From positions 332,702 to 396,701 of the forward strand of contig NZ_KE007371.1 of assembly GCF_000400735.1 (NCBI RefSeq): 64,000 nucleotides of DNA. The letters are read 5' to 3'. Each line of letters opens with the position of its first letter. The first letter of the stretch is position 1. The translations under genes and the position numbers were made by a program. Of this stretch, positions 44,607-53,621 are shown in pieces. The stretch comes from Acinetobacter tandoii DSM 14970 = CIP 107469. Lineage in GTDB: Bacteria; Pseudomonadota; Gammaproteobacteria; Pseudomonadales; Moraxellaceae. The notes under the pieces were generated by a model that saw only the letters and a list, made by a program, of their open reading frames with translations, was not told where the DNA came from and ran no database searches.

Positions 44607-45824
44607 TTAAACGGTGACTTTCTGTAGACGTTGTACCAGAATTAACATCAATACGGCAGAAATCACAATACAAGGAATCGCTGCTGAAACAACACCTGTC
44701 GCGCCAAAACCTGCTGCCAACAACTGTCCCGCAATAGTCGGACCCAACATCGCCCCAATACGCCCAACAGCCGAAGCCATCCCCACACCCGTGCCACGTA
44801 GCTCAGTGGGATAAACAATACTCCCAAACGCATAGAGCACACCCTGACAACCAATCACAAAAGCCCCAACCAGTGCTGATGCCAAATACATTTGTGTGAG
44901 TGAAGCTGCAGCATTTAAAGCAAATAAGCCTGCCAAAATTCCGCCATACATCAACACAATCACATAAGCCTTTTTCCAGCGGTCTGTCAGCATACCCAAA
45001 ATCACCGTTCCTACGGTTGCACTGAGCATGAAGTAGAATTGCGCTGTACTGCCTTCCTTACGCGAGAAACCAAGCTCCATAAATAACGAAGGTAACCAGC
45101 TCAGCATGATATAAACCACCATTAAGGTGAAGAAATAACTAAACCAAATCAATCCAGTACGCATTAAATTATGGCGATTAAACAAATCCTGAAAAGAGAC
45201 ATTCTGCTCGACCTCTGCGGTTTCAACACGTGTTTGGGCCTTTAAGAATTCACGCGATTCAGGCAAAAACTTGATCATTATCGGCAGCACAATAATAGGT
45301 AACAAGCCACCCAGATAAAAAATATTTTTCCAGTTCGAACCGAAATCTAAACTGGCAATGTAGGACAGAATCGCAGCTCCGACAGGCATACCACAATACA
45401 TTAACCCCACCGCTTGCCCACGCTTTGCAGGAGTAACCGCTTCCGATGCTAGCGTAATTAACAACGGCATCGCAGCACCTAAGCCCGCGCCAGCCAAAAA
45501 GCGAACCAGTAATAAACTGTAAAAACTATTTACCCAGACGGTACATAAAGTGAATATCGCAAATATAGCGACAGACCAGACCAAGACTGTTTTACGTCCT
45601 ATGCGGTCTGCAAAACGTCCACCCACCAATGCGCCAGGTAATAATCCTAAAATTCCTGCGCTAAAAAATACACCCAGTTGTGAACTGTCCAGTGCAAAAT
45701 GTTCCCGAATTCCTGCCGCAGCGATACCCGCAGCTTGAATATCCAAGCCTTCAATCACGGCGATTAAAAAGCAAATTGCCACCGTAATCACGGAGTGCTT
45801 ACGCGCTGAAGAAGATGCCTTCAT
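44607..45824 (-). CDS. mhpT: MhpT-like MFS transporter (aromatic acid:H+ symporter family)
   Basis: The 405-residue protein has twelve helices; LIAVIEGLDIQAAGIAAAGI, GILGLLPGALVGGRFADRIGRKTVL and LMYCGMPVGAAILS closely resemble E. coli MhpT, the 3-(3-hydroxyphenyl)propionate importer. The AAHS family brings aromatic acids into the cell with H+. ATG 45824 follows AAGGAG at six bases; a start 21 bases upstream lacks this. No aromatic degradation genes occur in the window, so the substrate is uncertain. Confidence 0.85.
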   Translation of the reverse strand: MKASSSARKHSVITVAICFLIAVIEGLDIQAAGIAAAGIREHFALDSSQLGVFFSAGILGLLPGALVGGRFADRIGRKTVLVWSVAIFAIFTLCTVWVNSFYSLLLVRFLAGAGLGAAMPLLITLASEAVTPAKRGQAVGLMYCGMPVGAAILSYIASLDFGSNWKNIFYLGGLLPIIVLPIMIKFLPESREFLKAQTRVETAEVEQNVSFQDLFNRHNLMRTGLIWFSYFFTLMVVYIMLSWLPSLFMELGFSRKEGSTAQFYFMLSATVGTVILGMLTDRWKKAYVIVLMYGGILAGLFALNAAASLTQMYLASALVGAFVIGCQGVLYAFGSIVYPTELRGTGVGMASAVGRIGAMLGPTIAGQLLAAGFGATGVVSAAIPCIVISAVLMLILVQRLQKVTV

Positions 45825-46460
45825 TTCAACTCCTTGTTTAAACATCGTCCAAAATGAAGCCCATCATCTGTGAAGCAGAAATTTTAATTAACCCACCTTA
45901 AGTTGAAGATTTTTGATAATTTTTTATAAATTATGAGATAAATCACATTTTCAATACATCTGACCGATAGTCTTAAAAACAATTAATCCGAACGAAATTT
46001 GACTAAATTAGTCAACAATTCAGTTAAACTTTAAATACTTAGCCATAGCTCAAATTAAGCAATGCTCAATCAGTTATTGTTCAGATCAATAATTGACAGC
46101 GGCTTTTATTATGAAGCCTCATATTTTCTTGCACGTTACCTAGAGTTATAAGCTCTTTAGTAAGTTTTATAAGCTCTTAATCTTATTTATCTTTCCTACT
46201 CAATTATGTAAATCTACGTCTTTTTTTGACCTTCTGAAGTGCAAGATACGTCCCCTCACTACGAGTTAATTTTCACTTTTTTAAAGTTTTGAATTGCTTT
46301 GACTAAAGCATATTGTTCTTCATCGCTTGTTCAGTCATAATTTGCGTAAGCATTATTCAATTCGACAGATTCTAATTGAACTGCTATAAATCAAAATGCG
46401 CACCCATCCAACCTCATTTTTTTCACTTCACTGGATGGACAAATAGGATATTTTTTCAAA
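45825..46460. other. Long intergenic region (636 bp) between mhpT-like gene and dapA
   Basis: AT-rich and without a supported gene. It holds a perfect 17-bp palindrome (45999-46015) and must contain two divergent promoters, for the MFS gene and for dapA. No riboswitch or T-box structure is evident by eye. Confidence 0.55.
45999..46015. promoter_or_regulatory. Perfect 17-bp palindrome, candidate operator of the MFS gene
   Basis: TTGACTAA, central A, TTAGTCAA lies about 175 bases upstream of the mhpT-like start. The shape suits a dimeric MarR- or similar family regulator. Confidence 0.5.
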
Positions 46461-47360
46461 ATGACTCAGCAAGCACAGATCATTCAAGGCTCAATAGTCG
46501 CAATCGTCACCCCAATGTTTGAAGATGGCAGCGTAGATTGGAAGGGTCTTGAGAAGCTCGTTGAGTGGCACATAGAACAGGGAACAAACAGTATTGTTGC
46601 AGTTGGAACAACTGGTGAAGCTTCTACATTAAGCATGGCTGAACATACACAAGTGATTAAAGAAGTCGTTCGTGTAGCCAACAAACGTATTCCAATTATT
46701 GCTGGTACTGGTGCAAACTCAACGCGCGAAGCAATTGAACTCACAAAAGAAGCAAAAAAACTCGGTGCTGATGCAGCCCTATTGGTCACACCATATTACA
46801 ATAAACCGACACAAGAAGGCTTATATCAACACTACAAAGCGATTGCTGAAGCTGTTGATTTACCTCAAATTCTGTATAACGTACCGGGTCGTACTGGCGT
46901 AGACATGGCGAATGAAACGGTCATCCGTCTGGCTGATATTCCGCAAATTATCGGCATTAAAGATGCAACTGGCGATGTTCCACGTGGTCAAGCACTGATT
47001 GAAGGCTTACGTGGTAAAGACATGGTGGTTTATTCAGGTGATGATGCAACCGCTTACCAGTTAATCGAACATGGTGCGAAAGGTAATATTTCAGTAACTG
47101 CGAATGTTGCACCTAAACAAATGAGCGAAGTATGTGCGGTTGCGATTGCAGGCGATGCTGCACGTGCAGAAGCACTAAATGCTCAAGTTGCAAATTTACA
47201 CAATATTCTGTTTTGTGAATCGAACCCAATTCCTGTGAAATGGGCACTACACGAAATGGGCTTAATTGGTACTGGCATTCGCTTACCATTAACACCTCTT
47301 GCAGAACAATACCGCGCACCACTGCGTGAAGCGTTGGTGGCGGCAGGTATAATCAAATAA
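46461..47360 (+). CDS. dapA: 4-hydroxy-tetrahydrodipicolinate synthase
   Basis: The 299-residue aldolase has GTTGEASTLSMAEH (substrate-carboxylate site), LLVTPYYNKPTQEG, YNVPGRTGVDM (Tyr of the proton relay), GIKDATGD with the Schiff-base Lys, and YSGDDATAYQL. It starts lysine and diaminopimelate synthesis from pyruvate and aspartate semialdehyde. ATG 46461 follows AGGA at a slightly long distance. It heads dapA-bamC-purC, with bamC 13 bases downstream. Confidence 0.97.
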   Translation: MTQQAQIIQGSIVAIVTPMFEDGSVDWKGLEKLVEWHIEQGTNSIVAVGTTGEASTLSMAEHTQVIKEVVRVANKRIPIIAGTGANSTREAIELTKEAKKLGADAALLVTPYYNKPTQEGLYQHYKAIAEAVDLPQILYNVPGRTGVDMANETVIRLADIPQIIGIKDATGDVPRGQALIEGLRGKDMVVYSGDDATAYQLIEHGAKGNISVTANVAPKQMSEVCAVAIAGDAARAEALNAQVANLHNILFCESNPIPVKWALHEMGLIGTGIRLPLTPLAEQYRAPLREALVAAGIIK

Positions 47361-47373
47361 AGAGCACTATATT

Positions 47374-47982
47374 ATGCAGTTACGTTTAGGTTTAACCCTT
47401 GCACTTTCAGTATTGAGTTTAGCGGGTTGTAGTTCACTTGCGGTTAGCAATAAATCTTTGAGCTATAAAGAGACAGCAACCCTCGAACCGCTACAATATC
47501 CTGAAGGGTCAATGGTTCGTCCAGCAACGCCACTGTATCCAGCACCAACGGTTGAACCTTTAGCGATTCAACACGCACCAAAGCTCGAAAATAGCAAAGG
47601 CAACCGTTTTGCTTTACCTCGCCCAGATGTTGCTGCACCCAACAGCACAGCAACTGCTACATCTGAGCAAAGCACTGAGATAGGTCGTCCGCAATTACTA
47701 ACTGATGGAAATCAAAATCCATTGCTCAAAATTGACGGAAATTCTGATACAATTTGGCAGTATACACTTGCCACGCTCAGCAGCCTGAACCAGAACGTTG
47801 TAGGTCAAAGTAAAAACCGTTACGAAGTAACGCTTAAAATCGATCAGCAGATCTACATACTGCGACTAACATCAGTAGGTTCAAGTCACAATTTGGCAGT
47901 GTTTAATGCCGATAACAGCTTTGCAGATAAACAAAAAGCTGCAGAACTGTTAACCCAGATTTACCAAAACTGGCCGGCCTAG
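47374..47982 (+). CDS. bamC: Short BamC-like outer-membrane-assembly lipoprotein
   Basis: The 202-residue protein has a lipobox (LAGC), a Pro-rich extended N-terminal part (VRPATPLYPAPTVEPL) and one C-terminal alpha/beta domain (WQYTLATLSSLNQNVVGQSKNRYEVTLKID). E. coli BamC is 344 residues with two helix-grip domains; only about one is present here. Context (immediately after dapA) supports BamC. The stop codon lies within the left arm of a terminator. Confidence 0.8.
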   Translation: MQLRLGLTLALSVLSLAGCSSLAVSNKSLSYKETATLEPLQYPEGSMVRPATPLYPAPTVEPLAIQHAPKLENSKGNRFALPRPDVAAPNSTATATSEQSTEIGRPQLLTDGNQNPLLKIDGNSDTIWQYTLATLSSLNQNVVGQSKNRYEVTLKIDQQIYILRLTSVGSSHNLAVFNADNSFADKQKAAELLTQIYQNWPA

Positions 47983-48004
47983 ATCATACTAGGCATTTTT
48001 TTTT
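47977..48004 (+). terminator. Intrinsic terminator between bamC and purC
   Basis: GCCTAG, 6-nt loop, CTAGGC, then A and nine T residues. The left arm contains the bamC stop codon; the purC start is only 16 bases after the T tract. Confidence 0.78.
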
Positions 48005-48019
48005 GCAAAAGGTTCCCCC

Positions 48020-48739
48020 ATGTTAAAACAAACCTTGCTCTATACTGGTAAAGCGAAATCTGTGTATGAAACAGATAATCAAGACCACCTGATTTTAGTA
48101 TTTCGTGATGATGCCTCTGCGTTCAATGGCGAAAAAATCGAACAACTAGATCGTAAAGGCAAGGTGAACAACCGTTTTAACGCCTTTATCATGGAGCAAC
48201 TGGCTGCTGCTGGCATTGAAACTCATTTTGAAAAATTACTTTCTCCAACAGAAGTGTTGGTAAAGAAATTAGACATGATTCCTGTGGAATGCGTGATTCG
48301 TAACTACGCAGCAGGTTCATTATGCCGTCGCTTAGGCGTTGAAGAAGGTAAAGAACTAACTCCTCCTACTTTCGAATTGTTCTTCAAAGATGATGCGCTT
48401 GGCGATCCAATGGTAAATGAATCTCAAGCTATTGCTTTAGGTTGGGCAACTGCTGCACAACTTGAAAAAATGAAAGAACTCACTTATCAAGTAAATGATG
48501 TATTAAAAGCATTGTTCGACAAAGGCAACATGATTTTGGTTGACTTCAAACTTGAGTTTGGCGTATTCCATGACCGTATCGTGTTAGGTGACGAATTCTC
48601 TCCAGACGGTTGCCGTCTATGGGATAAAGACACCAAGAAAAAATTAGACAAAGACCGTTTCCGCCAAGGTTTAGGTGGTGTGGTTGAAGCTTATGAAGAA
48701 GTTGCTGCACGTATTGGCATCGACCTTTCAGACATCTAA
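48020..48739 (+). CDS. purC: Phosphoribosylaminoimidazole-succinocarboxamide synthase
   Basis: The 239-residue enzyme has [13 protein letters not shown] at the start, [31 protein letters not shown] and [14 protein letters not shown], all SAICAR synthetase motifs. It catalyses an ATP-dependent step of purine synthesis. It follows bamC with a terminator between, so its expression may depend on read-through or an internal promoter. Confidence 0.97.
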   Translation: MLKQTLLYTGKAKSVYETDNQDHLILVFRDDASAFNGEKIEQLDRKGKVNNRFNAFIMEQLAAAGIETHFEKLLSPTEVLVKKLDMIPVECVIRNYAAGSLCRRLGVEEGKELTPPTFELFFKDDALGDPMVNESQAIALGWATAAQLEKMKELTYQVNDVLKALFDKGNMILVDFKLEFGVFHDRIVLGDEFSPDGCRLWDKDTKKKLDKDRFRQGLGGVVEAYEEVAARIGIDLSDI

Positions 48740-48759
48740 TTTGCTCTGAAACTTCAAAA

Positions 48760-48790
48760 TAAAAACCGAGTCTGATGGCTCGGTTTTTTA
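48760..48790 (+). terminator. purC terminator
   Basis: AAAACCGAG / CTCGGTTTT hairpin with an 8-nt loop and T tract, 20 bases after the purC stop. Confidence 0.85.
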
Positions 48791-48864
48791 TGCTCTGAAA
48801 TAATGATTTTCCAATAGCTATAGCCTGAATTGAATTTGATTTCTTGAGTAGATTTTCCTGTTGT

Positions 48865-49323
48865 TCATACGTGAACACGCAAATCTTTGGTGGTGCCCAT
48901 CACCAATAAACTGGTAATTGAGGAAATGGAAGGAATCGTGCCCAAGACATCGGTATGAAATTTTTTATAGGATTTTATATCGGTTACCTCGACTCGAAGT
49001 AAATACTCCACGGCCCCAGTAATAGTATGACATTCGGTGACTTCAGGTGCAGCCTCAATCACTTCCTCAAAATGCGTTAAAGATGCCTTGGAATGACTAG
49101 ACAAACCAATGGTCACATAGACAATTAATCCAATGCCCAAAAGTGATCGATCAATAATGGCTTTATAGCCCTTAATCACCCCAATTTTTTCTAATTCCTG
49201 TACCCGACGCAAACATGCTGATGGGGACAAACCGACACGTTCAGCCAATTTAAGATTGGTTAAATGTGCATCTGCTTCCAACTCACACAATATTTTTCGG
49301 TCTAATCGGTCTAGCTCAATCAT
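48865..49323 (-). CDS. Lrp/AsnC family transcriptional regulator
   Basis: The 152-residue regulator has an N-terminal helix-turn-helix (LDRLDRKILCELEADAHLTNLKLAERVGLSPSACLRRVQELEKIGVI) and a C-terminal RAM/AsnC domain (VIEAAPEVTECHTITGAVEYLLRVEVTDIKSYKKFH). It is divergently transcribed from a LysE exporter and near a basic-amino-acid importer, so it probably senses an amino acid and controls one or both. Single gene. Confidence 0.93.
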   Translation of the reverse strand: MIELDRLDRKILCELEADAHLTNLKLAERVGLSPSACLRRVQELEKIGVIKGYKAIIDRSLLGIGLIVYVTIGLSSHSKASLTHFEEVIEAAPEVTECHTITGAVEYLLRVEVTDIKSYKKFHTDVLGTIPSISSITSLLVMGTTKDLRVHV

Positions 49324-49414
49324 TTATTGCAAAACAATTTATTTTTAAGCTCAATATACAACCAAATTGCGTAATCTGAACAATAAAATGTTTTTTATTT
49401 ATGATGAAATACAC

Positions 49415-50029
49415 ATGTCTCCTTCTCTATTTATCTCTTATTTACTTTTTTGTTTGGTCATGACCAGTACCCCAGGTCCGAATAATGCCCTTGTGCTAAT
49501 TTCAGGAGCGCGCTTTGGGCTCCAGAAAACCCTACCTTTAATTCTAGGGATTGCCTTTGGTGTTGCCTTCCAACTTATGGTAATTGGTCTGGGACTTCAT
49601 CAAGTATTTCTACATTTTCCCCAATTCCAGTCCATCTTAAGTCTGATTGGGTCCGCCTATATTCTCTGGCTGGCATGGAAAATTGCGTCCAGTGGTCCAC
49701 TCAACGCGCGTCTAGATGAAAAACCTGCAATGGGATTTTTACAAGGCGCTGTTTTCCAATGGCTAAATCCTAAAGCATGGATGATGTCGATCAGTACCGT
49801 CTCAACCTACTTTGCTGCCAGCCAACAATTCATCGACATTACCTATGCCGCCTTAATTTTGATGTTGATCTCGATTCCGTGCGTTGGTATCTGGGCAATC
49901 GCAGGAAAATTTTTACGTCAATTGTTAATACAAGCTAAATTTGCCTTCATTTTTAATCTCAGTATGGCAATTGCATTACTCATCGCAGTTTTACCTATAT
50001 GTTTTAAATTCATCACATTACAGTCCTAA
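49415..50029 (+). CDS. LysE family amino-acid exporter
   Basis: The protein (204 residues from ATG 49415) has six hydrophobic helices and the RhtB/LysE signature TSTPGPNNALVLISGARFGLQKTLPLILGIAFGV at the start, and FQWLNPKAWMMSISTVSTYF further on. Family members export amino acids such as lysine, arginine or threonine. Divergence from an Lrp regulator matches known LysE-type control. Start is uncertain: ATG 49415 fits the family, ATG 49388 and a TTG at 49367 are upstream in frame, none with a strong ribosome site. Confidence 0.88.
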   Translation: MSPSLFISYLLFCLVMTSTPGPNNALVLISGARFGLQKTLPLILGIAFGVAFQLMVIGLGLHQVFLHFPQFQSILSLIGSAYILWLAWKIASSGPLNARLDEKPAMGFLQGAVFQWLNPKAWMMSISTVSTYFAASQQFIDITYAALILMLISIPCVGIWAIAGKFLRQLLIQAKFAFIFNLSMAIALLIAVLPICFKFITLQS

Positions 50030-50229
50030 TATTTGGTCTACACATTTCTAAGCGAAAACCATTGTGAAGAAAAACTGTAAAAAAAAGCAGCAACTGTGTA
50101 CGCCATAGCGCACAAAGCTTCCCGAGTTTTTCCACTATGTGCTGTGTGAGCTTTTAAATATGATGAAAGATTGCGAATAGGATGCTGCAAAACAAAATTA
50201 TTCTGAACCGTAGAGAATACCCAAATTTC

Positions 50230-50246
50230 CACCATTACAAATGGTG
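50230..50246. promoter_or_regulatory. Inverted repeat upstream of the basic-amino-acid ABC operon
   Basis: CACCATT, ACA, AATGGTG: perfect 7-bp arms about 80 bases before the first possible start of the binding-protein gene; candidate operator. Confidence 0.4.
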
Positions 50247-50378
50247 TAAGCTGAATAAATCACCAATAAATGGATATTTTGGTATATATGTTGCTTTTAT
50301 TTCAAAGCAAAAGGTGGAGTAAATTTGTCTTCGTCTTATTTTTTGAAATTTGATTTTTTACGGATGCTAATATTTACG

Positions 50379-51164
50379 ATGAAAAGCTGGCAAAAGAAAG
50401 TATTACTTTCAACAACGTTAATGCTGACAGCGCTTGGCAGCACAGTGCAAGCCAAAGAATGGAAAGTCATTCGTTTCGGTACCGAATCTGCCTATGCCCC
50501 TTTTGAATATAAAACTCCTGACAACAAGTTGGTGGGTTTTGACATCGACCTAGGTAATGCCATTTGCGCCAAATTAAAAGCCAAATGTGTCTGGGTGGAA
50601 AACTCTTTTGACGGGATGATTCCTGCACTCAAAGCGAAAAAGTTTGATGGTATTTTGTCTTCAATGACCGTTACGGCGGATCGCTCAAAACAAATTGCTT
50701 TCAGTAATAAAATTTACAACACCCCAACCCGCATGGTCGCGAAGAAGGGTTCTCCATTATTGCCAAGCCCTGCATCTTTAAAAGGGAAGCGTGTGGGCGT
50801 GCAACAAGGCACCATTCAAGAAAGTTATGCAAAAGCCTATTGGGCACCTAAAGGTGTCAATGTAGTGCCTTATCCAAACCAAGACGTGCTTTACCAAGAT
50901 ATGGTGTCTGGACGTCTAGATGCAACATTACAAGATGCCATTATGGTTGATGGTGGGTTCCTTAAATCACCAAAAGGTAAAGCGTTTGGCTTTGCAGGTG
51001 GCAACGTGGTCGATGCGAAAACCCTTGGCGTAGGTGCCGCGATTGGCTTACGTAAAGAAGATGCTGATCTGAAAAAAGCCATTGATGGTGCTTTAGCCGC
51101 CATTATTGCCGATGGAACATACAAAAAACTCGAGAAAAAATACTTCTCCTTCAGTATTTATTGA
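50379..51164 (+). CDS. Basic-amino-acid ABC transporter substrate-binding protein
   Basis: The protein (261 residues from ATG 50379) has a signal peptide (MKSWQKKVLLSTTLMLTALGSTVQA) and the LAO/HisJ-type binding fold: RFGTESAYAPFEYKTPDNKLVGFDIDLGNAI, NSFDGMIPALKAKKFDGILSSMTVT, GKRVGVQQGTIQESY and YQDMVSGRLDATLQDAI. Family ligands are Lys, Arg, Orn or His. Start is unsettled: a TTG at 50325 has a strong ribosome site (AGGTGGAG) five bases upstream but would give an odd long n-region; ATG 50379 has a canonical signal peptide but no ribosome site. Confidence 0.92.
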   Translation: MKSWQKKVLLSTTLMLTALGSTVQAKEWKVIRFGTESAYAPFEYKTPDNKLVGFDIDLGNAICAKLKAKCVWVENSFDGMIPALKAKKFDGILSSMTVTADRSKQIAFSNKIYNTPTRMVAKKGSPLLPSPASLKGKRVGVQQGTIQESYAKAYWAPKGVNVVPYPNQDVLYQDMVSGRLDATLQDAIMVDGGFLKSPKGKAFGFAGGNVVDAKTLGVGAAIGLRKEDADLKKAIDGALAAIIADGTYKKLEKKYFSFSIY

Positions 51165-51168
51165 TGAC

Positions 51169-51198
51169 AAAAATGTCGGTTTTAAACCGACATTTTTT
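51169..51198 (+). terminator. Intraoperonic hairpin after the binding-protein gene
   Basis: AAAATGTCGGT / ACCGACATTTTTT with a short loop, immediately after the binding-protein stop and before the permease genes. It is likely a leaky terminator. Confidence 0.78.
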
Positions 51199-51250
51199 AT
51201 ACATGACTGAATTTCATCAATATTCTATTTATAGTTTTTGTTCGGAGTAG

Positions 51251-51946
51251 ATGAGTATGTTTTTGTCTGGTTATGGTCCCGTGTTGCTTGAAGGCACTTG
51301 GATGACCATACAGCTTGCATTGTTATCACTGTTACTATCCATCATGATTGGATTGATTGGTGCAAGTTCTAAACTCTCTAGTCTTAAATTTGTCCGCTAT
51401 ATTGCGACTGCCTACACCACACTCATTCGAAGTGTTCCCGATCTGGTCATCATGCTGCTGCTATTTTATAGCCTGCAACTGGGACTAAACTCGATTACTG
51501 AATCACTGCAAATGGAACAAATTGATATTAATCCATTTGTTGCGGGCGTGATTACCTTGGCATTTATTTATGGCGCGTATTTCACCGAAACGTTTCGGGG
51601 TGCATTTCAAGCGGTACCCAAAGGACAAATTGAAGCTGCTTATGCCTATGGTATGACTTCATTTCAAGTCTTTCGTCGTGTTTTATTTCCACAAATGATG
51701 CGTTTTGCCTTACCAGGTATTGGCAATAACTGGCAAGTCCTGATTAAAGCTACCGCACTGGTCTCACTCATTGGTTTGACGGACATCGTCAAAATTACTC
51801 AAGATGCAGGTCGTAGCACCATGCAGGTGTTTTACTTCAGTGTCATTGCCGCAGTGATTTATCTGGCGATCACTACCATTTCGAATTTAATTTTGATGTG
51901 GTTAGAACGTCGTTACTCGGTTGGTGTGAAAAAGGGACAACTATGA
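51251..51946 (+). CDS. hisQ: Basic-amino-acid ABC transporter permease, HisQ-type
   Basis: The 231-residue permease has five or six helices and the EAA motif (GQIEAAYAYGMTSFQVFRRVLFPQMMRFALPGIGN) that contacts the ATPase, plus YTTLIRSVPDLVIMLLLFY, which matches polar amino-acid permeases. It pairs with the next permease; symbol is by position and similarity and substrate is inferred. It shares four bases (ATGA) with the downstream permease gene. Confidence 0.9.
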   Translation: MSMFLSGYGPVLLEGTWMTIQLALLSLLLSIMIGLIGASSKLSSLKFVRYIATAYTTLIRSVPDLVIMLLLFYSLQLGLNSITESLQMEQIDINPFVAGVITLAFIYGAYFTETFRGAFQAVPKGQIEAAYAYGMTSFQVFRRVLFPQMMRFALPGIGNNWQVLIKATALVSLIGLTDIVKITQDAGRSTMQVFYFSVIAAVIYLAITTISNLILMWLERRYSVGVKKGQL

Positions 51947-52656
51947 TTGAAATTCTTCAACAATATTGGCAGTCATACCTTTGGACCGATGGTTTTCAAA
52001 TGACAGGCGTGGCCATGACCGCATGGCTCTTGGTGCTCTCAATTGCGATAGGCTTTGTAGTGGCAGTCCCGCTATCCATTGCCCGCGTATCAGAAAATCC
52101 ATTTTTACGCCTGCCTGTTTGGTTTTATACCTATGTATTTCGTGGCACGCCACTTTATGTACAACTACTGATTATTTACACGGGTATTTATAGCCTCGAT
52201 TATATTCATGCCCATGAGCGTCTGGATGAATTCTTTCGCGAAGGACTCAACTGTACCATTTTGGCTTTTGCGCTGAATACCGCAGCCTATACTACCGAAA
52301 TTTTTGCAGGTGCGATTCGTTCTATTCCGTATGGCGAAATTGAGGCAGCCCGTGCCTTTGGCATGTCTCCGTGGAAACGTTATACCCGTATTATCATTCC
52401 ATCCATGTTACGCCGTGCATTGCCATTTTATGGTAATGAAGTCATTTTAATGCTGCATGCCACCACCATTGCCTTTACCGCAACCGTGCCTGATATTTTG
52501 AAAATTGCACGAGATGTGAATGCGGCAACCTATGCCACGTTTGATGCTTTTGGCATCGCGGCAATCTTATATGCATGTTTGGCATTTATCTTGATTTGGA
52601 TTTTTCGTAAATTGGAACAACGCTGGTTGGCATTTTTAAAACCATCGAATCATTAG
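51943..52656 (+). CDS. hisM: Basic-amino-acid ABC transporter permease, HisM-type
   Basis: The 237-residue permease has an EAA motif (GEIEAARAFGMSPWKRYTRIIIPSMLRRALPFYGNE) and FYTYVFRGTPLYVQLLIIYTGIY. ATG 51943 overlaps the preceding stop as ATGA; the open frame upstream to 51898 is inside hisQ and not used. It forms the heterodimeric membrane channel with the HisQ-type protein. Confidence 0.91.
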   Translation: MIEILQQYWQSYLWTDGFQMTGVAMTAWLLVLSIAIGFVVAVPLSIARVSENPFLRLPVWFYTYVFRGTPLYVQLLIIYTGIYSLDYIHAHERLDEFFREGLNCTILAFALNTAAYTTEIFAGAIRSIPYGEIEAARAFGMSPWKRYTRIIIPSMLRRALPFYGNEVILMLHATTIAFTATVPDILKIARDVNAATYATFDAFGIAAILYACLAFILIWIFRKLEQRWLAFLKPSNH

Positions 52657-52667
52657 GAGAAACATAG

Positions 52668-53444
52668 ATGGAAAACTCAGCAAAACTGGTGATTCGTGAT
52701 TTACATAAAACCTTCGGGGACAATGAAGTCCTAAAAGGTGTATCTCTAAATGCTAACGCAGGCGATGTCATTAGTATTATTGGTTCTTCAGGCTCAGGAA
52801 AAAGTACCTTCCTCCGCTGCATCAACTTCTTAGAACAACCGAGTCAAGGTTCCATTCAACTGAATGGAGAGCAACTCAATACTGTACTGGACAAATCAGG
52901 CAATTTAAAAGCGACCAGCCCAAAACAGCTACAGAAAATGCGCACCCAACTGATGATGGTGTTTCAGCATTTTAATTTATGGTCACATATGACTGTGTTG
53001 GAAAACATCGTGGAAGGGCCAATTCATGTTTTGGGTTTAAAACGTGCGGAAGCTGAAGAGCGTGCGCGCAAATACTTAAGAAAAGTGGGACTGGCTGAAA
53101 GTGTAGAAGGTAAATATCCATCCTTCTTATCGGGTGGGCAACAGCAGCGGGTAGCGATTGCACGTGCATTGGCGATGGAACCCGAAGTCATGTTGTTTGA
53201 TGAGCCGACCAGTGCTTTAGACCCTGAACTGGTGGGAGAAGTATTGAAGGTCATGCAAAGTCTGGCAGAAGAAGGCCGAACCATGATTGTGGTGACCCAT
53301 GAAATGGGCTTTGCTCGGCATGTCTCCAACCATGTGATTTTCTTGCATCAAGGTAAAATTGAAGAACAAGGTGACCCTAAAGAAGTCCTGATCAATCCCA
53401 AAAGTGAACGACTGAAACAGTTCCTTGAAGGCAATTTTAAATAA
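52668..53444 (+). CDS. hisP: Basic-amino-acid ABC transporter ATP-binding protein, HisP-type
   Basis: The 258-residue ATPase has Walker [16 protein letters not shown], the Q-loop segment [18 protein letters not shown], signature [18 protein letters not shown] and Walker [32 protein letters not shown] is the pattern of polar-amino-acid ATPases. It starts 11 bases after the permease gene. It powers import and is the last gene of the operon. Confidence 0.94.
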   Translation: MENSAKLVIRDLHKTFGDNEVLKGVSLNANAGDVISIIGSSGSGKSTFLRCINFLEQPSQGSIQLNGEQLNTVLDKSGNLKATSPKQLQKMRTQLMMVFQHFNLWSHMTVLENIVEGPIHVLGLKRAEAEERARKYLRKVGLAESVEGKYPSFLSGGQQQRVAIARALAMEPEVMLFDEPTSALDPELVGEVLKVMQSLAEEGRTMIVVTHEMGFARHVSNHVIFLHQGKIEEQGDPKEVLINPKSERLKQFLEGNFK

Positions 53445-53448
53445 ACAC

Positions 53449-53472
53449 TTTGTAGGTTACAGCTTACAAAGA
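53449..53472 (+). other. Hairpin just after hisP
   Basis: CTTTGTA and TACAAAG pair across a 10-nt loop, beginning four bases after the stop. There is no T tract, so it is more likely an RNA-end structure than a terminator. Confidence 0.4.
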
Positions 53473-53621
53473 TTCAGGAAGATGTCTTCTAGATCAGGTT
53501 GAATTTTTTTCATATGATGGAAATATAGAGAACAGGATGTTCCAAAACATAAAACAATAATGATAAGTGACACCACCAGGATGTGAGGTACGACAGGAGT
53601 TATACCTAAGCAGCGCATACG

